Part shown: positions 56,549 through 64,000 of the stretch, in pieces
How the letters are laid out: every line of letters begins with the position of its first letter
Position numbering within the stretch: position 1 is the first letter of the stretch
DNA from: Oligoflexia bacterium
Lineage (GTDB): Bacteria > Bdellovibrionota > Bacteriovoracia > Bacteriovoracales > Bacteriovoracaceae
Length of the DNA: 64,000 nt
Direction of reading: 5' to 3'
Assembly (NCBI GenBank): GCA_015232355.1
Contig: JADFZW010000002.1
Span: 186,001-250,000, forward strand
Translations under genes and position numbers: made by a program
Notes under the pieces: generated by a model
Database searches by the model: none
What the model was told of the DNA's origin: nothing
The model's input: the letters and a program-made list of their open reading frames with translations, nothing else

Positions 56549-58960
56549 TTAAAACGAATATATCATCGATGCTCTAGTTAAGACATTTCCGAGTGATAGT
56601 ACGCCTTTTTTGGTGCTGTTACTTGTAGTGTCCCCAACTCCAATCAATCCTTCTATCTTTAACTTGCCTAAACAAATGCTGGCGCCACTACTCACGTTAG
56701 TAGTACTTCGTTCTGTTTTAGTTAAGTGGGCACCATTGGTATTCCCGGAAAGAATATATTGAGAGATCGAACCTCTTAAAATCAACCAATCCTTAACTTG
56801 CGCCTCCATCCCAAGAGTGAGAGGAATTATCCATTCCACAGTTTCGGCACGAAGTGGAGTTGTTGTCATAGCAGACGTCTTATCTAGTGTACTTCTCTTG
56901 TAAGTTACATTCACAAACATCTTTGCTCGTTCACTTAATTGATAAGAGTGTCCTCCACCAAACAAATACATGCGCTTCTTAGAAATTATCTCTGTACCAC
57001 CAGCAGGGGCATTATAATCATAACCATCTCTTATCGATTGTCCGTAAATAATAAAATTTTCAATTGAGTAGCTGGCACCCAATGTGAGAGTCATATGATT
57101 TCTAAACTCCTCTGCATCTGTACTTCCACCTTGTGATTTATCAAATAAAACTAATCTAAGATTCGCACTTAAATTCCCCATTACTGTTCCAAATTTTACA
57201 CTCATTGATTCTTGCGAACGTCTGGCACCAGCTTGTTCATCCTTACTCTTAGAGACCTTCACCGATGTTCCCCACTCGTTTCCGATATTTCCAGCAATAA
57301 ATACCTCTGCAGAATTATCTTGATATAAAAAGTTCGGAGTAGATGCTGACGTTCCATTGATCACATCATTTCGATTAACATATCCCTCATCATGGCCTAG
57401 ATAGAGACCATAAATAAAAAAATCAGAACTCTTAAAAAATCCTCCCTCTCCCTTAGGTGCTGAACTACCTGTTTCTACGGCATCAGCATCATTTCCCCAT
57501 TCAAAGACGATAAAATCCTTTATGGTATTCAAGTGTGCTGGATTGGTTAGAATATTTCTAGGATCATCGAAATAATAGTAGGAGACATCATCTCCACCTA
57601 AAGATTCAGTTCGTGCTTTTCCTGCATAGGAGTTTTCGCTATAAAACAGAAACGAAGTCAAAAATAAAGATGAAAATAAAAATAAGAATAAAAACCCAGA
57701 GTTCAAACAAGACAGATGTGCTAAAAGTCCTCTGTTCAGATAGGAAATCTCTTGTGGGTGAAACTCACCCGGGTGAAACTCACCCATATTACTATTCATT
57801 TGCAAATCATCTAATGTTTTTATATCAATAGGAGCATCTGGACCAATGAAATGAACATTAGGAATTTCTCCTCTGATTTCACTAAAAAGAAAATCATCAG
57901 TTTGAGTGCCAGCAATATTAGTGCTTACTTCAATGTTTTCTCGAATAATGTTTTTTTCTATATTAGGAAAAACTTTCTTTAAAGCTCTTTTTAAATTACG
58001 AATAATTTTTGATACATCCTCTATCACCTCTTCTCTATTTAAAAATGCAAAGAAGACAAAATCTTGAGTTGCATGTTGCTCATCATACTCAGCAAATTCT
58101 CCAATGAAAAATCCATTATCTTCCGTTAGTGATCTTGGTATAAACAGGGTGCCTCTTTCATTAGTTATATTTTTCGCACTCACAAAGTGCATAACTAATG
58201 TGTGGTATCTTCTGCTACTGCTACAAAATTGATGAAAATTATCACTGTACAAATTTTTATTTTTTAATAATTTAAAAAATTCATTCACTCCCAATTCCCA
58301 ATAAATTTTTTTAGTAAGTACAATAGTTCCATCAACTAGTTCTATTGGCCAGAAGGTTTCCTCTCCTATCATATGTCCTGAGTAGATTGATTTAATTTTA
58401 GAAGTTTTGGTGGTACTGGTACTCGTACTATCACTGTTTTCATTGATATGTGCGCTAGCGGTAGTAGAATATTTCTGATAGAGATCTTTGAAGTAATCTG
58501 AAAATAGCGATTTAGTCGAAATACCATAGTGATCGACAGTAAAAAATTTTTCACACATTTGTATTTCACTAGTAGGTTTCATTCTACCATTAAAAAATCT
58601 AAATTCATGATCCTTATAAAATTTTGAACTCCACTTAGACTCCAGCTTTATCTCTGAATTCGTATTCGTATTCCCAAGTAATTTCAAAACATAATTAAAA
58701 ACTTTGATGTCGTTTTCCCCTCTAAGTAAATTAATATTACTAGATATTGGAAATGCTTCAAAATTTCCCTTAGTATTAACAACATTTATTTTCGTAGATG
58801 AATCTTTCTTAGAAATAGCATCGGCCAACATTAAAGACCAAATATTATCGCCAAAGACTATGTGATCAAAGATTCTTTCTGAGGCCACAGTTGTGTCCAT
58901 ATCAGCAAAAAAAGTTTGTTGAGAATCATGGCCCTTGCGTAATTCCTGAATAAATCTCAT
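56549..58960 (-). CDS. composite protein: cytosolic-type domain joined to signal peptide and beta-barrel
   Basis: From ATG 58960 (GAGG five bases before it) the frame runs 803 residues. The first about 390 residues are a globular unknown domain ending IPNVHFIGPDAPID, a C-terminal FAD-type motif, though no N-terminal GxGxxG is seen. Two tandem 15-bp palindromic units then encode GEFHPGEFHP. After a basic patch there is a full signal peptide (NSGFLFLFLFSSLFLTSFLFYSENSYA) and beta-barrel-like repeats. The last residue is Phe (MIYSF), as in outer-membrane barrels. A buried signal peptide is unusual; the second half may be separately translated from an internal start such as 57787 or 57706. Confidence 0.75.
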   Translation of the reverse strand: MRFIQELRKGHDSQQTFFADMDTTVASERIFDHIVFGDNIWSLMLADAISKKDSSTKINVVNTKGNFEAFPISSNINLLRGENDIKVFNYVLKLLGNTNTNSEIKLESKWSSKFYKDHEFRFFNGRMKPTSEIQMCEKFFTVDHYGISTKSLFSDYFKDLYQKYSTTASAHINENSDSTSTSTTKTSKIKSIYSGHMIGEETFWPIELVDGTIVLTKKIYWELGVNEFFKLLKNKNLYSDNFHQFCSSSRRYHTLVMHFVSAKNITNERGTLFIPRSLTEDNGFFIGEFAEYDEQHATQDFVFFAFLNREEVIEDVSKIIRNLKRALKKVFPNIEKNIIRENIEVSTNIAGTQTDDFLFSEIRGEIPNVHFIGPDAPIDIKTLDDLQMNSNMGEFHPGEFHPQEISYLNRGLLAHLSCLNSGFLFLFLFSSLFLTSFLFYSENSYAGKARTESLGGDDVSYYYFDDPRNILTNPAHLNTIKDFIVFEWGNDADAVETGSSAPKGEGGFFKSSDFFIYGLYLGHDEGYVNRNDVINGTSASTPNFLYQDNSAEVFIAGNIGNEWGTSVKVSKSKDEQAGARRSQESMSVKFGTVMGNLSANLRLVLFDKSQGGSTDAEEFRNHMTLTLGASYSIENFIIYGQSIRDGYDYNAPAGGTEIISKKRMYLFGGGHSYQLSERAKMFVNVTYKRSTLDKTSAMTTTPLRAETVEWIIPLTLGMEAQVKDWLILRGSISQYILSGNTNGAHLTKTERSTTNVSSGASICLGKLKIEGLIGVGDTTSNSTKKGVLSLGNVLTRASMIYSF
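57756..57785. repeat. two tandem 15-bp hairpin units at the domain junction
   Basis: GGGTGAAACTCACCC occurs twice in direct succession, each with self-complementary GGGTGA/TCACCC arms. On the minus strand the pair begins just after an in-frame ATG (57787) and encodes GEFHPGEFHP. It may be a recent duplication or a structured leader for an internal start. Confidence 0.8.
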
Positions 58961-59031
58961 AACAACCTCATGTAGGCTAAGTGAAAATTGATTCACTCAT
59001 TATACATAATCTAGGCAGGATACACAAAACT

Positions 59032-60156
59032 TTATAATTTATTCGGATTGTATGGAAGAATGATTCTATCTCCCAAAACTAATTGATCATTCGCTTTTAA
59101 TTTATTAATTGCGACTAACTTTTCTAACGGAACGTTCAAATACTTTGCTAACTGGGTAAGTGTAGTCTTTTTTGAAACAATATATGTTGGATATTCCTTC
59201 GATACCTCTGATATGGACTCAACAAATTCTTTATTCTCTTTATTCTCTCTATTTTCAATCTTTTTAGCTGCAGCAGAAGCTGAAACTGGAATGCGAAGAT
59301 TATAGAATGAAAAATATGGAGGAGTTAGAGACTTTGTTAGTTCAGGATTTAAATATTGCAAAACATCTTCATCTACTCCTATTTTATTCGAGACTTCCTT
59401 GAGCGATGTGCCTCCACTAACTTTAATCTCCTCAAAGTCCAATGTTTGCGCAAATTCAATATCACCAAGACCAAACGTCTCTAAATTTTTTCCAATTATT
59501 GCAAGGGCCATAATCTTTGGAAGATAATTTTTCGTCTCATCTCTTATTGCATCTGTCTTACACAATTCCCAAAAATTAGTAGAGTTATAATTTTTAATTG
59601 CTTTGGAGATTCTTCCTTCTCCGGCATTGTAAGCAGCAAAAGCTAATTCCCACTTGTGAAAATCAGAGTACAATTTTTTAAGATATTTTCCGGCGGCAAT
59701 AGTTGACTTAATTGGATCCTTTCTCTCATCAACAAATCGATTTATTACTAAACCATAGCTCTCTGCTGTCTCTGGTATAAATTGCCATGGCCCAATCGCA
59801 TTTGCATATGACTTCGCACGATTCAAAAAACCAGACTCGGCCATAGCTAAAAAGATTAGATCTTTTGGCAAATCATACTCCATTAAAATCTTTTCCATTA
59901 CTGGAGCATATCTGCCTGCACGCTTGCTGTGATTGATAAATACATGGCGCCCTTCATTTAAAAAATATCTCATCCATTTCTTAACTGATTTATTGTAGGT
60001 AATTGGGATATCAAAATAATAGTTTTTTATTCCTAATCTCTTTACTGTATTGGGATGAAGGGAATAGATCGTAGCGCTTACATTGGTGCTTAAAAACATG
60101 CACATGCACAGGCACACCACAGATAATATAATTGATACTCTTAATATTTTCTTCAT
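59032..60156 (-). CDS. MltD-like lytic transglycosylase with LysM repeats
   Basis: It cleaves peptidoglycan glycan strands. A signal peptide (ILRVSIILSVVCLCMCMFL) leads to a Slt/MltD catalytic domain with IFLAMAESGFLNRAKSYANA (catalytic Glu in AESG), GPWQFIPETAESYGL and FAAYNAGEGRISKAI. Two LysM-like peptidoglycan-binding repeats follow (SLKEVSNKIGVDEDVL and TLTQLAKYLNVPLEKLVAIN). ATG 60156 is one of several clustered starts; GTG 60186 and ATG 60174 are possible. It is divergent from two small secreted-protein genes. In a predator it could act on self or prey walls; that is inference. Confidence 0.9.
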   Translation of the reverse strand: MKKILRVSIILSVVCLCMCMFLSTNVSATIYSLHPNTVKRLGIKNYYFDIPITYNKSVKKWMRYFLNEGRHVFINHSKRAGRYAPVMEKILMEYDLPKDLIFLAMAESGFLNRAKSYANAIGPWQFIPETAESYGLVINRFVDERKDPIKSTIAAGKYLKKLYSDFHKWELAFAAYNAGEGRISKAIKNYNSTNFWELCKTDAIRDETKNYLPKIMALAIIGKNLETFGLGDIEFAQTLDFEEIKVSGGTSLKEVSNKIGVDEDVLQYLNPELTKSLTPPYFSFYNLRIPVSASAAAKKIENRENKENKEFVESISEVSKEYPTYIVSKKTTLTQLAKYLNVPLEKLVAINKLKANDQLVLGDRIILPYNPNKL

Positions 60157-60232
60157 AATCGCTGTCATAACCATAATTGATAACACAAATTTCCGGTTAC
60201 AAAAATGTTAAATATTCCTTAAAATAGTAGAT

Positions 60233-60655
60233 ATGAGCAATAACATCTTTATTTCTATTATATTCATTTTAATTTCAATCTCTAGCAATTTATCTTTATC
60301 CGCTGATTTATATCTAGATTCATCTCACACAAAAAAAATTTCATTCACTATCCAAGATTCCTACAAAATATATATTCCCATTCCAAGCACAAATCCCAAA
60401 AACCCTGAGTATTTTGTTCAAACTTTGTTAAAGAAAAGAGTAAAATTTCCAGAGGGAGATTTGCCGCTTTCTAGTGGTGGCGGCGGTGGCGCCAACCCAG
60501 CTGCTATTTTGTGCAAGGAAATGGGGGGTAGAGAGATGACTTTGTTTGATAAAAACTCTCAAGAATATTCTATTTGCGAATGGGCGGATAAAAGTATGAT
60601 CTTTTCCTGGGATCTATTTAAAATTTACTCTCAATATAAACAACAAAAAAAATAA
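60233..60655 (+). CDS. small secreted protein, unknown
   Basis: The 140-residue product has a signal peptide (IIFILISISSNLSLSADLY) and a mature part with two Cys and a Gly-rich loop (SSGGGGGANPA). It ends in a Lys/Gln tract. The next gene begins after 9 bases and encodes a similarly sized secreted protein with a similar Lys/aromatic composition. I recognise no family. Confidence 0.65.
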   Translation: MSNNIFISIIFILISISSNLSLSADLYLDSSHTKKISFTIQDSYKIYIPIPSTNPKNPEYFVQTLLKKRVKFPEGDLPLSSGGGGGANPAAILCKEMGGREMTLFDKNSQEYSICEWADKSMIFSWDLFKIYSQYKQQKK

Positions 60656-60664
60656 CTTCGTCAT

Positions 60665-61279
60665 ATGCTACATTTTAAAAAATTTTTTATCCTTTTCATC
60701 TTCATCTTGATAAATATAAGTGCTGAAGCAAAAGTCGATCCACCAAATTATGATTTTAAATTTAACATGCTCTATCCCTTCTTTCCCAATAAGGATTTTA
60801 GTGAAGTAAAAAAGACATACACATATGAAAAAGATGGACTCATCTCTCTAGGGGTAATGAATGACGGCGATCCCCCTTCAACAACCAAAATTTATAAACT
60901 ATATTTAAAACATAAAACTTTTCGCTTTCCTATCTTCTTTCAAGTCTCTTCTCAATCTCAGTCTCAATCTCAATCTCAAGAAAAGATAATTGATTTTTTT
61001 GTCTCTTTACCATCTTACTTTCTTCACGATCCTTTCTTGCAAGATCTACAAAAAGAATTAGGAAATCAAAATAAATATTCCAACTACAACGGAAGCGCTC
61101 TCTACATCTGGGATGAAAGCAAACTTGATAAAAATACAAAATTCATTTACAGCAGCACTTGTACTATAACTTGTTTTCCACTCTACTTTTCTGGCACAAG
61201 CAAAGATCCACAATTAAAACCAGCAAAAGCTCCTTCGCTAATCGATCTTATGGCCAACAAAAACAAACAATATGAGTAA
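60665..61279 (+). CDS. secreted protein with Gln-Ser repeat, unknown
   Basis: The 204-residue protein has a signal peptide (about 5-21, FFILFIFILINISAEA), an SQSQSQSQSQ repeat near 97-108 and two Cys near the C-terminus (CTITCF). Its spacing of nine bases from the previous gene suggests a two-gene operon. It may act at the cell surface. No family was recognised. It ends 13 bases before the convergent lipoprotein gene. Confidence 0.65.
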   Translation: MLHFKKFFILFIFILINISAEAKVDPPNYDFKFNMLYPFFPNKDFSEVKKTYTYEKDGLISLGVMNDGDPPSTTKIYKLYLKHKTFRFPIFFQVSSQSQSQSQSQEKIIDFFVSLPSYFLHDPFLQDLQKELGNQNKYSNYNGSALYIWDESKLDKNTKFIYSSTCTITCFPLYFSGTSKDPQLKPAKAPSLIDLMANKNKQYE

Positions 61280-61292
61280 CCTTTATTAGTAT

Positions 61293-63626
61293 CTATGGAG
61301 TCACCTGCGGAAGAGCTTGACTGCTAAGAGTATCTTCCCAGTAGATTAATTGCTGAATATGAGCATTCATCTGAGAATTGCCAATTGCATTTCCTCCTAC
61401 CGTGATCTTTGGAATAACTCTAGGACCATAATTAACACCATAGGTACAGGAGGCAACGGAAGCTGCTGAAGCTGCTCTTGATGAAGATAGATAAAAAACA
61501 TTATTAGTATAACTATAGATAACCGATCCAGTTCCTCTGCTGCTCATGTTATTTAAAGTATCAACACAACAAGTAGGATTAGGATTTGGATCATAACCTC
61601 TCTGATAAGCACAAATTTTACCCATATCATATTTCAACAAATGAGCAACTGGGGTTTCATTAGCGTCAACTGTTGGAGTAGGATTGCTAATCTCCAAAAA
61701 GGTCATATCAGAAGGAGCATCACTGCTTTTATACCACTTCATATAAAATGTTCCGGCCGAGGAATTAATTGGAGAAAAAGCTGGAGCGGCAGGAGTATAT
61801 ACCAGAATATCTGGATTGCGTGACCCTGGCCCTCCGCCAGTATATATATATGAAGAAGGAATATATCCAAGCTCAAATTGCGCTCCAAAAGCATAAATTT
61901 CTCCTGTAGCTGCTAGATCAGCAACAATAGAAGATGATGATGAAATAACAGGTGTGCTAGAGTAAGCTGGGAATATTCTAATAAGTGCAGGAGAAGGTGT
62001 ACTTGATAATGTTTTAGTTAACCATATTCTGAGCCACTGATTTTTATATCTCTTCACTCCAGACGGCGGCATACGCTCTAAACCACTCATTAATGCTGGA
62101 GTACCACTAGTTAAATCTACGATCAATCCACTGGGTGTTGAATCAGTTGCATTCTGTAAAATCTGAATAGCAGCAGATGAACTAGCATTGGCATTTACAC
62201 TCTTACGAACGAAAATCGAAAATACATATGTCTGAGTAGGTGTTGGATTTGCAATTGTTTGTTCCAAATAAGTTGGCGTACTAGATGAATCAACAAGAAC
62301 ATCTGTACATGAAGATCCTGATATTACTATATCCCTAGCTTCTGGAGTGTTATAGTTAGGAGTAACTGCAATGGCAGATGCAACTGCAGGAATAGAAGAT
62401 CTCCAATAAGTCTCGTTCTGTAAATCTTCTGACGTCCGTGCCAAATTTTGTGAATACGATTCAATTAAAAAACCAATTGGTGTTGGCGTATTACTCGCAG
62501 TAGATGTTCCTGCAAGGTAGTCACTATTTACTTCATACTCAAAACGAGGTGTCTCAGCGATAGCATACTCCAAAGTTCCATCATATCTTGTCAAATAAGC
62601 ATCACCGCTTCTCTGTAATATCCATCCACTCGGCAATGGAACTGGCGTTAAAAAATAATCAGGCGTAGCTGTATTAGGCATAAAATTAAAATCACGTGTT
62701 CTCATTCTTGGAGAAATCGTTGCTATCAGAGGAATTCCTGCTCCATTATTATCATTTATAACTATGTTTACTGTATCTGTAGAAAATCCAGGAGTAGGAG
62801 TATAGTTAGAAGCGACAGTGAATACAGAACTATTACCAGCTCCTATGTCTCCCATGCTTGGATTTCCAACATTAAGTAACTTAGTATAAGTGTACGGAGA
62901 TACCCCACTTGCAATTATAGTAGAGAGATTAAATGGCGATCTAAGATCAAATTTAACATTACTATTTGCTAAGATTAATGGACCATTCGGAATAGTTGTG
63001 GCCGTCGCTTGTGCTTGAACCTCTGCCATTGCCTGCCACTGAAAAAGCCGTCCATTACAATCACTAATTGATTTTCTTTCTGCAAAACTTCCCCACAAAG
63101 TAACTGATTGCTCAGTAATCGATGCTGGGATATCTTGTACTGTCCTACCTATAAGCTCAGGTCTAGAGATCAAATTCTTATTAGCATCACCATCCATATC
63201 TCCTCTCATTGGATCAGGACATCTTCCCATTATTGATTTAATGGCCATAAGATCAAAGATCCTTCCTTGTCCAACTAACACCTGTGTATTTAGCGTGCTA
63301 TTTCTCTCTACAAAACCAATAAATTGATGAGGTCTTACTAATACTACTCCTTGGGAGGAAGTACATTGACTATCTGGTTGTCTCTCAGGATAGGTTATAA
63401 AAACTGCAAAGCAATTGTAATCAGACACAGAAGAAACTGTGACTTCTTTAGGTTCTATGTTGTAAAGATTAGCATCTGAATCTTCAGAGATATTTTTTGT
63501 ATAATTGGTGATCGCACTCGGTACTTTAATTACAATGTTGACATAAGATTCATCACGATCATACTTCGAACATGATGCTAGAATAAAAATGAAAACAAAA
63601 ATGAAAGCAAAAAATTTTCCCCTCAC
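61293..63626 (-). CDS. large secreted lipoprotein with tail-fibre-like segment
   Basis: The 777-residue product has a lipobox (FIFILASC, Cys 19) and is otherwise Ser/Thr/Pro/Asn-rich and beta-prone. Near 390-410 the segment PIGFLIESYSQNLARTSEDL resembles a sequence that recurs in phage tail proteins (GFLIEPARTNLLxYS-type), and a region near 560-620 (IYAFGAQFELGYIPSSYI) fits the jelly-roll/LamG-like fold that follows it. It may be a surface adhesin or carbohydrate binder. The best ribosome site is AGGAGG before ATG 63626. Neighbours do not form a phage block. The comparison rests on memory of sequence style and not on an alignment. Confidence 0.65.
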   Translation of the reverse strand: MRGKFFAFIFVFIFILASCSKYDRDESYVNIVIKVPSAITNYTKNISEDSDANLYNIEPKEVTVSSVSDYNCFAVFITYPERQPDSQCTSSQGVVLVRPHQFIGFVERNSTLNTQVLVGQGRIFDLMAIKSIMGRCPDPMRGDMDGDANKNLISRPELIGRTVQDIPASITEQSVTLWGSFAERKSISDCNGRLFQWQAMAEVQAQATATTIPNGPLILANSNVKFDLRSPFNLSTIIASGVSPYTYTKLLNVGNPSMGDIGAGNSSVFTVASNYTPTPGFSTDTVNIVINDNNGAGIPLIATISPRMRTRDFNFMPNTATPDYFLTPVPLPSGWILQRSGDAYLTRYDGTLEYAIAETPRFEYEVNSDYLAGTSTASNTPTPIGFLIESYSQNLARTSEDLQNETYWRSSIPAVASAIAVTPNYNTPEARDIVISGSSCTDVLVDSSSTPTYLEQTIANPTPTQTYVFSIFVRKSVNANASSSAAIQILQNATDSTPSGLIVDLTSGTPALMSGLERMPPSGVKRYKNQWLRIWLTKTLSSTPSPALIRIFPAYSSTPVISSSSSIVADLAATGEIYAFGAQFELGYIPSSYIYTGGGPGSRNPDILVYTPAAPAFSPINSSAGTFYMKWYKSSDAPSDMTFLEISNPTPTVDANETPVAHLLKYDMGKICAYQRGYDPNPNPTCCVDTLNNMSSRGTGSVIYSYTNNVFYLSSSRAASAASVASCTYGVNYGPRVIPKITVGGNAIGNSQMNAHIQQLIYWEDTLSSQALPQVTP

Positions 63627-63664
63627 AATTCCTCCTAAACATTTTTCTTACTTCACTACTTTCC

Positions 63665-63985
63665 TTACTCGAAACGATCCCCCCTAACAGTCACTACAAT
63701 ATAATTTTCAAACAGCAAATTCGGAGCAGATGTTACAATGTATGTTTTTAACCATCTCACTACCAATGGATGGTGTGATGGAAGATCATCTAACGTGCTT
63801 TCAAAGACCACATATTTTCCTCTGCAACCAACTAAATTAATCTCAGTCTTAACTGCTTTAGGAATATAATTATAATTTTGCATCTCCTCTTGCGCCCACA
63901 GAGATAATCTCTTCACATCATTTGATTTTATTTGCGATGAGATCCATTGATAAAGATTGTCCCATAATCTTGGATCAAAGTTCAT
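63665..63985 (-). CDS. small hypothetical protein at window edge
   Basis: The 106-residue frame has no signal peptide or membrane helix and no motif I recognise. It is moderately charged with a single Cys (LVGCRGKY) and ends GDRFE. Its start ATG lies about 15 bases from the window end, so a longer gene starting outside cannot be excluded. It is co-directional with the lipoprotein gene after a 38-base gap. Confidence 0.55.
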   Translation of the reverse strand: MNFDPRLWDNLYQWISSQIKSNDVKRLSLWAQEEMQNYNYIPKAVKTEINLVGCRGKYVVFESTLDDLPSHHPLVVRWLKTYIVTSAPNLLFENYIVVTVRGDRFE

Positions 63986-64000
63986 TTCAGAGATGTTACA

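Noticed and set aside
57756-57785. CRISPR-like repeat pair
   Set aside because: Only two adjacent copies with no spacer between them, and they are in coding frame; this is a tandem duplication.

Overview
The window is an AT-rich (about one third G+C by eye), densely packed chromosomal segment of a Gram-negative bacterium. LPS-export genes (lptC/lptA-like, lptB), a beta-barrel protein, many signal peptides and lipoprotein signals, sigma-54, ClpS/ClpA and a MltD-like transglycosylase show the envelope type. The mix of secreted peptidases, chemotaxis genes, an H-NOX sensor, a Suv3-type RNA helicase and long Lys/Asn/Ser-rich tails suggests a relative of the predatory Bdellovibrionota, most like Bacteriovoracia. 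That placement is inference, since no rRNA or tRNA gene lies here. Layout: 1-4036 holds small secreted or unknown proteins, a papain-like peptidase and an exported-looking methyltransferase. 4039-11955 (minus) carries a Suv3-like helicase, an M3 peptidase and mutS. 12132-18381 (plus) is lptC/A-lptB-rpoN-hpf, a degenerate receiver and an acyl-CoA dehydrogenase. 18579-23865 (minus) has a 49-residue Lys/Ala-rich histone-H1-like gene, clpA, clpS and rpsA. 24022-29494 (minus) is a complete glycerol operon: glpF, glpK, a GlpA-like and a GlpB-like flavoprotein and a DUF1667 protein. 29670-35493 holds a secreted protein behind a good sigma-54 promoter, a prenyl synthase, a subtilase, a cyclophilin, a foldback MITE-like element with an 8-bp target duplication, and an AAA/DUF4143 ATPase. 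35520-37598 (minus) carries a DksA-like factor, mltG and ruvX. 37989-44388 (plus) is rho, DUF1385, prfA, prmC, murA and HIT. 44477-51891 has a trypsin-like lipoprotein, a ferredoxin, a phosphohexomutase, queC, H-NOX, a Cys-rich secreted protein, cheW and a chemoreceptor. 52045-56533 has a nitrilase-family amidohydrolase, ugd, a GT2 glycosyltransferase and a flippase-like membrane protein. 56549-63985 is envelope-related: a composite ORF with a buried signal peptide and beta-barrel, a SLT/LysM transglycosylase, two small secreted proteins, a 777-residue lipoprotein and a small unknown. Working together: rpoN, hpf and the sigma-54 promoter at 29586 form one regulatory theme; ClpS/ClpA give N-degron proteolysis; the glp operon takes glycerol to triose phosphate; mltG, murA, ugd, the LPS-export genes and the transglycosylase serve the envelope; and H-NOX beside cheW/MCP suggests gas-responsive behaviour. 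Three genome-style features recur. Short tandem repeats sit in leaders and inside proteins. Convergent genes end within a few bases of each other. The palindrome TGGCCA is strikingly frequent. I saw no CRISPR array, prophage block, rRNA or tRNA.
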